From Campylobacter rectus (GTDB taxonomy: Bacteria; Campylobacterota; Campylobacteria; Campylobacterales; Campylobacteraceae), in contig NZ_CP012543.1 of the NCBI RefSeq assembly GCF_004803795.1, forward strand, positions 682,001 through 746,000: DNA of 64,000 bases, read 5' to 3'. The position numbers and the translations under genes are program-made. Below, in pieces: positions 1 through 8,457 of the stretch. Below the pieces are notes generated by a model. It worked only from the letters and a program-made list of their open reading frames with translations, made no database searches and was not told the DNA's origin. How positions within the stretch are numbered: position 1 is the first letter of the stretch; each line of letters begins with the position of its first letter.

Positions 1-1040
1 ACGAGGCGGCGCAAAAGGTCGGTATCGACTTTATCGGCGGCTTTTCGGCGCTAGTGCAAAAGGGCTACGCAAAGGGCGATAAAATTTTAATCGACTCCAT
101 CCCCGCCGCACTCGCCGCGACGCAGAAGGTCTGCTCGTCGGTAAATATCGGCTCGACCAAAACGGGCATAAATATGAGCGCGGTCGCCGACATGGGGCGC
201 GTGATCAAAGAGACGGCGCGACTTTCCGATCTTGGCGCCGCTAAACTCGTCGTATTTGCCAACGCCGTCGAGGATAATCCCTTCATGGCGGGTGCATTTC
301 ACGGCGTGGGCGAGGCCGAAGTCGTCATAAACGTGGGCGTATCGGGCCCCGGCGTCGTTAAGCGCGCGCTTGAGAAGGTGCGCCAAGCGAGCTTTGACGT
401 GGTCGCAGAAACCGTGAAAAAGACGGCGTTTAAGATCACGCGCATCGGACAGCTCGTCGGACAAATGGCGTCCGAGCGCCTAGGCGTGAAATTTGGCATC
501 GTTGATCTCTCGCTGGCTCCGACTCCGGCGGTGGGCGATTCGGTCGCGCGCGTGCTTGAGGAGATGGGGCTAGAGCGCGTCGGCACGCACGGCACGACGG
601 CTGCGCTTGCGCTGCTAAACGATGCGGTCAAAAAGGGCGGAGTGATGGCGTGCAACCAAGTAGGCGGGCTTAGCGGCGCGTTTATCCCCGTCTCCGAAGA
701 CGAGGGCATGATCGCCGCGGTGCGCGCAGGCTCGCTAAATTTGGAAAAGCTTGAAGCGATGACCGCGATCTGCTCGGTGGGGCTCGATATGATCGCGATC
801 CCCGAGGATACGCCCGAGCAGACGATCGCCGCGATCATAGCCGACGAGGCCGCGATCGGCGTGATAAATCAAAAAACGACCGCCGTGCGCATAATCCCAA
901 AGGGCAAAGAGGGCGACACGCTGGAGTTTGGCGGGCTTCTGGGCAGCGCGCCCGTGATGAGCGTAAATAAAAACTCATCGGCAGACTTCATCGCCCGCGG
1001 CGGCCAGATACCGGCTCCTATTCATAGTTTTAAAAACTAA
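1..1040 (+). CDS. UPF0210/DUF711 (PFL) family protein, 5' truncated by window edge
   Basis: The reading frame is open from base 3 to the stop at 1040, giving 345 visible residues; the true start lies before the window. An internal GTG at 54 is not a credible start because upstream residues ([16 protein letters not shown]) continue the family pattern. The repeated Gly/Ala-rich segments, the run [13 protein letters not shown] and the C-terminal GLLGSAPVM are typical of the UPF0210 (DUF711) family, which is about 450 residues long and related in fold to pyruvate formate-lyase-like proteins. The biochemical role is not established; an ACT-domain protein often precedes it, but that region is outside the window. 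Confidence 0.85.
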   Translation, partial: EAAQKVGIDFIGGFSALVQKGYAKGDKILIDSIPAALAATQKVCSSVNIGSTKTGINMSAVADMGRVIKETARLSDLGAAKLVVFANAVEDNPFMAGAFHGVGEAEVVINVGVSGPGVVKRALEKVRQASFDVVAETVKKTAFKITRIGQLVGQMASERLGVKFGIVDLSLAPTPAVGDSVARVLEEMGLERVGTHGTTAALALLNDAVKKGGVMACNQVGGLSGAFIPVSEDEGMIAAVRAGSLNLEKLEAMTAICSVGLDMIAIPEDTPEQTIAAIIADEAAIGVINQKTTAVRIIPKGKEGDTLEFGGLLGSAPVMSVNKNSSADFIARGGQIPAPIHSFKN

Positions 1041-1045
1041 ATTTG

Positions 1046-1079
1046 CAAAGTCCGCTATGAGCGTAAACGGCGGACTTTG
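1046..1079 (+). terminator. Possible stem-loop terminator after the DUF711 gene
   Basis: A perfect 10-bp inverted repeat (CAAAGTCCGC at 1046-1055, GCGGACTTTG at 1070-1079) has a 14-nt loop and starts 6 bases after the stop codon. The T-tract that follows is weak (TTAAATTTTGTTG), so termination is inferred from the stem and position. Confidence 0.5.
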
Positions 1080-1137
1080 GAGTTAAATTTTGTTGTTAAG
1101 ATAAATTTTGACGATCGATAAATATAAAAGAAATTTT

Positions 1138-2067
1138 ATGACTGCGCTCGAAGTAGCCAAAAAAGTTTTAGAAATCAAAAAGCAACCGCTAAATCCGAAT
1201 AGAATTTATAAAATAGCCGATGAACTTGATCTTACAAAAGAGCTAAATTTAAGCGGCAAAACGCCGTGAGATAGTTTTTCGGCTCAAATTTACTCGGATT
1301 TAAAAGAAAATGATAATTCTATTTTTGAAAAAATTTCCGAAAAACCGATTTTGATAAAATTAAAAAGTCAAAATTTAAGTTTTAGCGACGCCGTAAGCGA
1401 TACAAAGCAAGTTAAAAACGCATTTGACGAGCGCGATTTGTATCCGCTTTTGGCAAGCTTTGTCGAGCTTAGTCCGAATTTCAACGCCAGAGTCAAAACG
1501 ATCTTTCACGAAAGCAGCCTAAAAAGCAAAAAAGGACGCGATAAATGGCTTTATCCCGACATCGTCGGCGTTAGCTTCGAGCATGAAAGCTATGAGGATA
1601 GCGTGCTAAATTTCGCAGCTAAATTCGTAAAAATACCGCTTAAAATTTACTCGTTTGAAATGAAAAAATATTTAAGCATAGCAAATTTAAGAGAGTATTA
1701 TTTCCAGGCCGTTAGCAACTCCAGCTGGGCGAACGAGGGCTATTTGGTCGCTTTAGATATCGATGAGAGCGACGAGGAGCTAATGGAGCTGATCGGCAGC
1801 CTAAACTCAAGCTTTGGTATAGGCGTTTTGAGCCTAGATAGCGAGAATTTAGCACAGAGCAGGATCTTGGCTCAGCCGAAATTTAGGGCGAATTTAGACT
1901 TTAATATCATAAATGAGCTTTGCAAGAAAAATCCGCATTTTAATAAATTTCTAGAAACGGTAAAAGACTACGACAGCAAAAATAAAAAGCGCTTTGACGG
2001 CGAATTCGATCGAATTTTGACGGATGACGAAATGCAAAAATATCTAAAAAATAAAAAGATAGTATAA
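1138..2067 (+). pseudogene. hrgA: HrgA-like (COG2958) protein interrupted by an in-frame TGA
   Basis: An ATG at 1138 opens a frame encoding a HARE-type helix-turn-helix (TALEVAKKVLEIKKQPLNP...SGKTP). It stops at TGA 1267-1269 and continues in the same frame without a shift to 2067. The family pattern at this point is G-K-T-P-W-x-x-x-x-A-x-I-Y-x-D, so TGA replaces the conserved Trp codon TGG by one base. The downstream part (W-L-Y-P-D-I-V-G-V, then S-F-E-M-K, LREYYFQAVSNSSWANEGYL) matches HrgA proteins, known in Helicobacter as occupants of restriction-modification loci. The ORF from 1351 begins at an internal TTG and would lack the HARE domain. It is probably inactive or a shortened product; a sequencing error is possible. 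Confidence 0.75.
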
Positions 2068-2824
2068 ATTTACCGCCATTCCGGCACTCGCGGCATCCAT
2101 CGACCGGATCTGCTCGCGCGCGATGCGGATGCGGGTTTATTTACCTACCAAAACCACGCCATATACATCGCAAACTAAAAAACATACTCGCGCTAAGAGT
2201 ATCCAAAGCGGCGGCATAAGGCCTAAAATCGGCAGCGAGAACGCGCACGGCGATATTTACGAGGACACTTGCCGTCTAGCCTTGCGGCACCGGGATTTTT
2301 TGGAATTTTCTCCGCAAATACGCAATATCCGACCGCAAAGTGCGTTATCATCGCGTAGTTAAACGCGTCTCGCAAACTCGCAGATCGCAGCATTTGGATC
2401 GGCGACACCTAAGTAATCTCTCAAAAATACATACGGCGGATTTAAGAAATTCCTCAAACAGCTAATCTAATCAGCCGCTCCGACGAGGCCGTGGCCGCAA
2501 GCGGCGTCGGACGTATCTCGCAAACCGTGCGGCGGCAAAAACTCCCGACCTCATTTGACAAAGCCGACATAATGCCGACAGGAATGTCTAACAATGCGGC
2601 CAAACCGAAACGCTCTTTAGTTTGCGAATTTGTCATTAAAACATCCTAAAAATAAGTGCGTATTTTTTGGCTTTAATTAACATTAACTATCTTAAATTTT
2701 ATACAAAAATTTAAGATACGGTTATAACGGATAAATCGCGCAAAGTCATTCATAAAAATTTTTAAACCTAAATTTTAATTCTTTTTTGCTAAACTAACCC
2801 AGTCAAAAAAGTGCAGGCGAAACA
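2068..2824. other. Gene-free stretch with possible decayed coding remnants
   Basis: This 757-bp stretch has no intact gene. Several short overlapping frames on the minus strand (2223-2408, 2454-2636) have amino-acid runs that look protein-like but are cut by stops in every frame, as expected of an old pseudogene. I could not assign a family. The last 180 bases become AT-rich and carry the promoter region of the Fic gene. Confidence 0.4.
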
Positions 2825-3907
2825 ATGACCCAAAAAATAGAATTTATACCCCAAGAGCTTCCGCTGGATTTTAAGCCTACCGAGCAAATTTATAAAGCGC
2901 TAAATAGAGCCTCAAGAAAACTCGGCGAACTAAACGGCTTTATAAAAACCATTCCAAACCATAATATTTTGATAAATTCTCTCGTATTGCAAGAGGCAAA
3001 AGATTCAAGCGCGATCGAAAACATTATCACGACGCACGATGAGCTATTTTTAGCGCAAATAGACGAAACCAAAATCGCACAAAGCGCAAAAGAGGTTATG
3101 AACTACGAAAACGCCTTAAAAAAAGGCTACTCGCTTATAAAAAAAGATAATCTATTCTTAACTCGTCATATACTGGAGATTCAAAAACGCTTGCAGCGTA
3201 GTAACGCCGGATTTCGCACCCAAAGCGGAACTATGCTTAAAAATCCCGCCACGGGCGAGATAAAACATATACCGCCGCAACACATAGACGATATAAATAG
3301 ATTGATGGCAAATTTAGAAAAGTACATAAACGATGACTTGGACGGGCTTGATCCGTTAATTAGACTAGCAGTGATCCACTATCAGTTTGAAACCATACAT
3401 CCGTTTTACGACGGAAACGGTAGAACCGGACGCATCATAAACGTCTTATATCTAACGCACAAAAAGCTGCTTGATCTGCCGATTTTATATCTAAGCGCCT
3501 ATATCATAAAAAACAAATCCAGATACTACGAACTTTTAGAAAACGTAAGCAAAAACGGCAAATGGAGCGAATGGATAGAGTATATGCTAAACGGTATAGA
3601 GCGCACCGCAGAGGCGTCCGTCACGCTCATAAAAGAGATAGACGACGCTATGCGTAAATTTAGCGAGCTTTTGCAGACAAAACAGCGCGGCATATACGGC
3701 AAAGACTTTGTGGAACTGCTTTTTTCATATCCTTATACGAAGATAGAATCGGTAGAGAAAAAACTAAATATCTCTAGGCAAACCGCTTCTAAATATCTTA
3801 AAATTTGCGAAAAATTAGGAGCGTTTAGATGCATAAAGCTCGGTCGTATAAATTACTTTGTAAATTTAAAGTTGTTTGAAATATTGCAACGCGGACTAGT
3901 ACTATAA
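2825..3907 (+). CDS. Fic family protein (putative AMP-transferase) with C-terminal winged helix
   Basis: The 360-residue protein has the full Fic motif HPFYDGNGRTGR (residues 192-203), with the catalytic His and the anion-binding GNGR loop intact. An upstream SSAIEN (61-66) matches the (S/T)xxxE(G/N) inhibitory helix, which normally keeps Fic enzymes autoinhibited through its Glu. The C-terminal ~70 residues (KIESVEKKLNISRQTASKYL) form a winged helix, as in chromosomal Fic proteins with DNA-binding tails. Fic enzymes usually transfer AMP to Ser/Thr/Tyr hydroxyls of a target protein; the target here is unknown. ATG 2825 follows a modest purine-rich site. The gene stands alone and is AT-richer than the DUF711 gene, consistent with accessory status. 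Confidence 0.9.
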   Translation: MTQKIEFIPQELPLDFKPTEQIYKALNRASRKLGELNGFIKTIPNHNILINSLVLQEAKDSSAIENIITTHDELFLAQIDETKIAQSAKEVMNYENALKKGYSLIKKDNLFLTRHILEIQKRLQRSNAGFRTQSGTMLKNPATGEIKHIPPQHIDDINRLMANLEKYINDDLDGLDPLIRLAVIHYQFETIHPFYDGNGRTGRIINVLYLTHKKLLDLPILYLSAYIIKNKSRYYELLENVSKNGKWSEWIEYMLNGIERTAEASVTLIKEIDDAMRKFSELLQTKQRGIYGKDFVELLFSYPYTKIESVEKKLNISRQTASKYLKICEKLGAFRCIKLGRINYFVNLKLFEILQRGLVL

Positions 3908-3923
3908 CGCACAAGATCCTACA

Positions 3924-3997
3924 ATATGTTAATAAAATACTAAATTTTTAACATATCGGCGGCAATGCGTTAAAAATTTTAGGATTTTTTAACATAT
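3924..3997. repeat. Three copies of TTAACATAT (one inverted) after the Fic gene
   Basis: ATATGTTAA at 3924-3932 is the reverse complement of TTAACATAT at 3948-3956 and at 3989-3997. The first pair could fold as a 9-bp stem and act as the terminator of the Fic gene; the third copy is unexplained. Confidence 0.45.
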
Positions 3998-4038
3998 TTT
4001 ATGCGATTTGCAAAGCGTTAAGCGAGTGAAAATGCACC

Positions 4039-5025
4039 TTACTCGCCAAGCTTCTGCGCTAATTTTTCCCAAAGCTCGCTTAGGCCTAAGATATCGTTGT
4101 GGCTGGCGTTTAGCTCATAAATTTTATCTCCGGATTTTAGAAATTTAAGCAACCTGCGCGAGTTATCCACGCCGATTAACTCGTCATACTCGCCGTGAAA
4201 TATCGTCACCGGCCCGCCAAAACCGCCGACAAATTCAAAAGTAGGGATTTTGTATTTGATCAAAAATTTAGGCACAAAGGGCATTTTCTCTCTCGCCAGC
4301 TCCTCCAAGCTAAAATAAGGCGCGATCAAAATCAGCCGCTTGGCGCCGTATTTCTGCGCCGCGCGTGCCGCCAGCCCGCTGCCTAACGAGTAGCCTACTA
4401 CCGCGATCTCGCCCGCGTCACAGTCTCGCAAAACCCACTGCATCATCGCGTCCGCATCCGCGTAAAGCCGCTCTTGCGAGCCTATCTCGCCGCCGCTCTT
4501 GCCGTAGCCTCGGTAGTCAAACAGGTAAAAATCATAGCCCAAATCGGTAAAATATCGCGCATACTTGCCCCAACCTTGCAGATTGCCGGCGTTACCGTGG
4601 AAAAATATCGCCGCGCCCTTTTTACCGCACATTTTACCGCCCCGCCCTTGTGATGCCTGGACGTCTCGCTCGTTTTGAGGGATTTGTTCGCCGTCCGAGC
4701 TTTGCCTCGTCCGCTCGCTTTTGGTTCGCTCGCCGTTTTTATCGCTAGTTTTTATTTCTTGCGCGCCCGTTTTATTCGGCTCGCTGCGCACGTCGCCGTA
4801 AATTTGCCCGCCGTCCTTGCTATCTGCTAAAAATTTTAGCCCGCTTATCCACGTGCCCTCCGCGTCCAATCTTATCTCCTCAAACGGCCGATCAAAGCTA
4901 AAATCATAGTTTGGCTCAAGCTTGCTCGGGAAAAATATTAGCCTCTCTTGAAAAAAATAAAGCAGCGCCAAAAGCGCGATATATAGGACCAAAACCACTA
5001 TACAAAGCCGCAAAATTACGTTCAT
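4039..5025 (-). CDS. Membrane-anchored alpha/beta hydrolase (Bem46/YfhR-like)
   Basis: This 328-residue protein has an N-terminal membrane segment (about 5-25). The hydrolase fold shows the oxyanion-hole run FFHGNAGN (141-148), the nucleophile elbow GYSLGSG with Ser213, and the probable acid and base Asp281 and His309 (in ASHND), so the triad is complete. This is the ABHD13/Bem46/YfhR type; the substrate is unknown. Residues about 66-137 form a long hydrophilic, charged insertion not expected in this family, placed before the oxyanion strand. The start overlaps the stop of the upstream radical SAM gene by 4 bp (ATGA), so the two are co-transcribed. Confidence 0.85.
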   Translation of the reverse strand: MNVILRLCIVVLVLYIALLALLYFFQERLIFFPSKLEPNYDFSFDRPFEEIRLDAEGTWISGLKFLADSKDGGQIYGDVRSEPNKTGAQEIKTSDKNGERTKSERTRQSSDGEQIPQNERDVQASQGRGGKMCGKKGAAIFFHGNAGNLQGWGKYARYFTDLGYDFYLFDYRGYGKSGGEIGSQERLYADADAMMQWVLRDCDAGEIAVVGYSLGSGLAARAAQKYGAKRLILIAPYFSLEELAREKMPFVPKFLIKYKIPTFEFVGGFGGPVTIFHGEYDELIGVDNSRRLLKFLKSGDKIYELNASHNDILGLSELWEKLAQKLGE

Positions 5026-5879
5026 CTTCGCCTTTCAAATTTACCTGCGCAGGACTTTCTCTGTCCGAAAAATATCCTAACCCTCTCGCCGCTCTCGCTT
5101 CCGAATTTCTCCCGCGCCGCAAGCCTGATCTCATCCGCTAGCCGCTCAAAATAGTCGTCCTCGCCGAAAAGATAAATTTGCTTATAAAGCGGCAAAAGCG
5201 CGGGGAAATTTCGCCCGATGAAGGATAAAATTTTATATCTAAAATTCGGATAGAGATTTAGCCTATCGAACCAAATTTCATCCGCCGCGTCGCCGTAGCG
5301 GGACATGATATCAAAAACGGGCGTGATCTGCGGAAAAATCGGCGCGACGAAGATATAGGTTTTCACTCCCGCGGCGCGTAGCTTTTTTATCGCTGCGATC
5401 CTTGCGGCTACGGAGCTTGCGCGAGGCTCCAGCGTGCGGCGCAAGCTTTCGTCTATCACGCTCAAACTCACGCTCACTCGGACGTTTGGCATGGTTTGCA
5501 GCAAATCCATATCGCGTGTTACGAGGCTTGATTTGGTTAAAATTTGCAGGTTTATATCCGAGCCCGCAAGCGCCTCAAGGACTTTGCGCGTAGCTCCAAA
5601 TCGCGCCTCGTACGAGTTGTAGCAGTCCGTAACCGAGCTCATAAATACGCGTTCGCCGCCGTGCAAGCCCGCAAATTTAACTAGGCTCGCCGCATCAAAA
5701 TCCTTCACGTCCAAAAACTCGCCCCAGGCCTCCTCGTGCCCGGTGACGCCGCGCATAAACTCGGCGTAACAGTAGATACAACCGTGCGGGCAACCTACGT
5801 ACGGGTTGATCGCGTAGCCTCCGCTGCCGATTTTGGAGCGCGAGAGGATATTTTTGGCGCGGATTTTTGCGATTTGCAT
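5022..5879 (-). CDS. SPL-family radical SAM protein
   Basis: The 285-residue protein has the radical SAM cluster motif C30-x3-C34-x2-C37 in the context NPYVGCPHGCIYCYAE. That context is typical of the family related to spore photoproduct lyase and Rv2578c-type proteins, found in many non-sporulating bacteria. It would bind a 4Fe-4S cluster and cleave S-adenosylmethionine in the cytoplasm. The downstream run (NLQILTKSSLVTRDMDLL) also fits the family. The substrate is unknown; spore photoproduct repair is not implied. It lies directly upstream of, and overlaps by 4 bp, the alpha/beta hydrolase gene. Confidence 0.87.
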   Translation of the reverse strand: MQIAKIRAKNILSRSKIGSGGYAINPYVGCPHGCIYCYAEFMRGVTGHEEAWGEFLDVKDFDAASLVKFAGLHGGERVFMSSVTDCYNSYEARFGATRKVLEALAGSDINLQILTKSSLVTRDMDLLQTMPNVRVSVSLSVIDESLRRTLEPRASSVAARIAAIKKLRAAGVKTYIFVAPIFPQITPVFDIMSRYGDAADEIWFDRLNLYPNFRYKILSFIGRNFPALLPLYKQIYLFGEDDYFERLADEIRLAAREKFGSESGERVRIFFGQRKSCAGKFERRR

Positions 5880-6084
5880 TTGATTTTGCCTTTGATTGCC
5901 CGGATTTTAGGGAAGATTTTAGCGAAAATTTATACGGCAGGCTCTAAATTTAGATAAATTCGAGCTGCTAAAAAGACTTTATCGTAGATTTTAAACGCGA
6001 GAAATTTTGCTTTTTGCGGTTAAATTTGAGCTCGTCAAATTTCACTTTATGCGCTAAAATTTAACTCAAATCAACAAGTAAAAT

Positions 6085-7152
6085 TTACGACATCTTGTCG
6101 TCAAAAGTCTGCGCAACGACTTTGTTTTTGCCGCTCTTTTTGCCGTTGTAAAGCAAAATATCGGCCTGCTTTATCGCAGCCTCGACGTCTTTTAGGGCTT
6201 TTGGATTAAAATTAACCAGCCCGAAAGTCGCAGACGTTTTTGCGCTTTTACCGTCAAATTTTAGCTCCGTTTCGGCGATCTTGCGCCTGATACGCTCGAA
6301 AATCCGCCGCGAGTTTTCTAAATTTATCCCGGATAAAAATATCAAAAACTCCTCCCCGCCCCAGCGATACACCAGATCGCCCTCGCGCAGGCTGTTTTTG
6401 ATCGTAAGCGCCACAGTCTTTAGCGCCTCATCGCCAAAAGCGTGGCCGTAGGTGTCGTTTAGCTTTTTAAAGTCGTCGATGTCACACAACACAACGCTAA
6501 CCTCCTTTTCCAGGAGATTTATGTGTGGCGAGACTTGCACGTGAAAGGCGTTTCTGTTTAAAAGTCCCGTGAGCGGGTCTTTGTTGGCTAGCTCGTTTAG
6601 GCTTTCTTGGCGCTCGAGCATATCTTGGCGTATCTTCGCGCTAAAGGTTTTAACGAAATCCACGACCAAAATGACGATAACGGCAATGACGATAGCGAAA
6701 TTTAAAAAATAAAAACACTCCGCTCTTTCGCCGGCGAGCTCCGGCGGGGTCTTTGCGTAAAAATACAAAAACAGATACGCCGCGCCTTGAACGTAAGCGA
6801 AAAAGTTGTTTACGCCCTTAGTCGCAAGGCTTGAGAAAAACACGATGGACATAACTCCTAAGATGATATTTTGAAATCCGTAATCCCAGCCTAAAATCAG
6901 CGCGCAGATAAAAGCGTGTGCGAATATCTCGATCCTCACGGCCATTATCGCGCGAGCGGACGTTTTTAGATCTCTCGTAAAGTATGCGCAAGCGGCGTAA
7001 AGAATAGTGCTAAAGATGTTTAAAAGAACCAAAAAAGACTGGTTTATGTAGATAAACAGCACCAAATACAATACGTGAAAGAGCCCCAGCACCACAAACA
7101 TCGCGCGAAGCTTGACGTAAAAGTCGTATTTGGTAAAGAGATTAAGCAGCAT
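6085..7152 (-). CDS. Membrane-bound diguanylate cyclase (GGDEF), with I-site
   Basis: The 355-residue protein has an N-terminal block of about five to six membrane helices (residues 15-170) followed by a GGDEF domain (about 185-350). The active-site motif is GGEEF (265-269), a functional variant. The product-inhibition I-site RxxD is present as REGD (256-259), exactly five residues before GGEEF. It should make cyclic di-GMP from two GTP at the inner membrane. Its start overlaps the end of the upstream GGDEF gene by 11 bp, so the pair is one operon and probably a tandem duplication. The sensed signal is unknown. Confidence 0.9.
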   Translation of the reverse strand: MLLNLFTKYDFYVKLRAMFVVLGLFHVLYLVLFIYINQSFLVLLNIFSTILYAACAYFTRDLKTSARAIMAVRIEIFAHAFICALILGWDYGFQNIILGVMSIVFFSSLATKGVNNFFAYVQGAAYLFLYFYAKTPPELAGERAECFYFLNFAIVIAVIVILVVDFVKTFSAKIRQDMLERQESLNELANKDPLTGLLNRNAFHVQVSPHINLLEKEVSVVLCDIDDFKKLNDTYGHAFGDEALKTVALTIKNSLREGDLVYRWGGEEFLIFLSGINLENSRRIFERIRRKIAETELKFDGKSAKTSATFGLVNFNPKALKDVEAAIKQADILLYNGKKSGKNKVVAQTFDDKMS

Positions 7153-8308
7153 CGCCGTATCCTTTAAAATTTATGCGGTTTTTGCCGCTCCTTTTGCCCT
7201 CGTACAAAAGCTCGTCCGCAACGTCCGCCATCTCGCCCAGCGTCGTTACTCGCGCGTTATCAAACATTGCGGCGCCAAAGGTTATGCCTATTTTTTTACC
7301 GTCCGGAGAGCTTAGAGTATTTACTTTTTTAAGCGCTCTTTTTAGTATCGCTTGCGCCGAAATTTCGTCATTTACCAAGGCTAAAAGCAAAAACTCCTCT
7401 CCGCCCCAGCGGCATACGATATCCTTTTCGTCGCGCGAGTTTTCGCGTAAAATCCGCCCGATAGCCCTTATCGTCTCGTCTCCCGTTTTATGCCCGAACG
7501 TATCGTTTATAGCCTTAAAATCGTCTATGTCGCCGAGCGCGACAAGCACCTTTTGGTGCGGAAAATGCGCGGCTATCTCGTCAAACTGCTCCTGTGCGTA
7601 TCGGCGGTTATCAAGACCTGTTAAAAAGTCAAATTTGGACGCGGACTCGAGCTTGTCGTTTTGCAGGGCCAGCTCGTTTATGCTCTTGGCATAAACCGAG
7701 TTTAGCGTGCTTGTGCGACGCAAAAACGATACGAATATACATATAAATACCGTAATAAACACGACATGGTCATAGGGGCTCAAATTTACGACGCCGAAAT
7801 TTTCTCTAAAAAGATATAAAAGCACATAGGCGACGGCTTCAAGGATGATGACGGTAAGGACGGTGCGGTTTTTGCCGATAAAAATCAAATAACTAGTCGC
7901 GATACCCCAGATGAGAAAATTTTCGCATCCGCAGTTCCAACCGTATAAAATTACGCCGAAAATTCCATGAAATATAACGACGGCATGAATATAATTCGCA
8001 ACGAATTGGTAATTGTTTTCGTATCTAAGATTTATATAGGCGCTAAGTGCGGCTAAAAAAATATAAACGGCTAAATATCTAGTCGGTATACCGGCATACG
8101 CCGCAAAAATCGTAAAAAAAATCTGCGCACAGGTAAAAAATCTAAACAGCGGGATAGTGATCGCTGCAAGTGCCGTCTGCTCGGCACTTTGTTCAAATTT
8201 TGCCATCTGCGCCCTAGTTTTTAGCTCTTTAAATTTACTATCTTTTTCCTCGCGTCGCCGCTCGATCTGCGGCTCTTTTTGCGAGACTTCTTGTGTCGTT
8301 TCGGACAT
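7142..8308 (-). CDS. Membrane-bound diguanylate cyclase (GGDEF), I-site not conserved
   Basis: The 388-residue protein starts with about 45 hydrophilic charged residues, then five to six membrane helices (about 46-200), then a GGDEF domain (225-380). The catalytic motif is GGEEF (302-306). At the I-site position the sequence is DEKD (293-296) rather than RxxD, so it may lack product inhibition, unlike its downstream neighbour. Membrane architecture and overlap by 11 bp with the next gene indicate a duplicated, co-transcribed pair. Cyclic di-GMP synthesis is inferred from the intact motif. Confidence 0.9.
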   Translation of the reverse strand: MSETTQEVSQKEPQIERRREEKDSKFKELKTRAQMAKFEQSAEQTALAAITIPLFRFFTCAQIFFTIFAAYAGIPTRYLAVYIFLAALSAYINLRYENNYQFVANYIHAVVIFHGIFGVILYGWNCGCENFLIWGIATSYLIFIGKNRTVLTVIILEAVAYVLLYLFRENFGVVNLSPYDHVVFITVFICIFVSFLRRTSTLNSVYAKSINELALQNDKLESASKFDFLTGLDNRRYAQEQFDEIAAHFPHQKVLVALGDIDDFKAINDTFGHKTGDETIRAIGRILRENSRDEKDIVCRWGGEEFLLLALVNDEISAQAILKRALKKVNTLSSPDGKKIGITFGAAMFDNARVTTLGEMADVADELLYEGKRSGKNRINFKGYGDAA

Positions 8309-8457
8309 AAGTATAAAAACTCCGTTTCTCTAAAATTCAAATCATTTTATCACATTTTTGTTTAAAATAGTTTTTGTCCTTTCGCAAACGTTTATACTGA
8401 TTTTAAACGATTTTTTGGCACAATCGGGGATTTTAAAAGTAAAATTTAAGGATAAAT

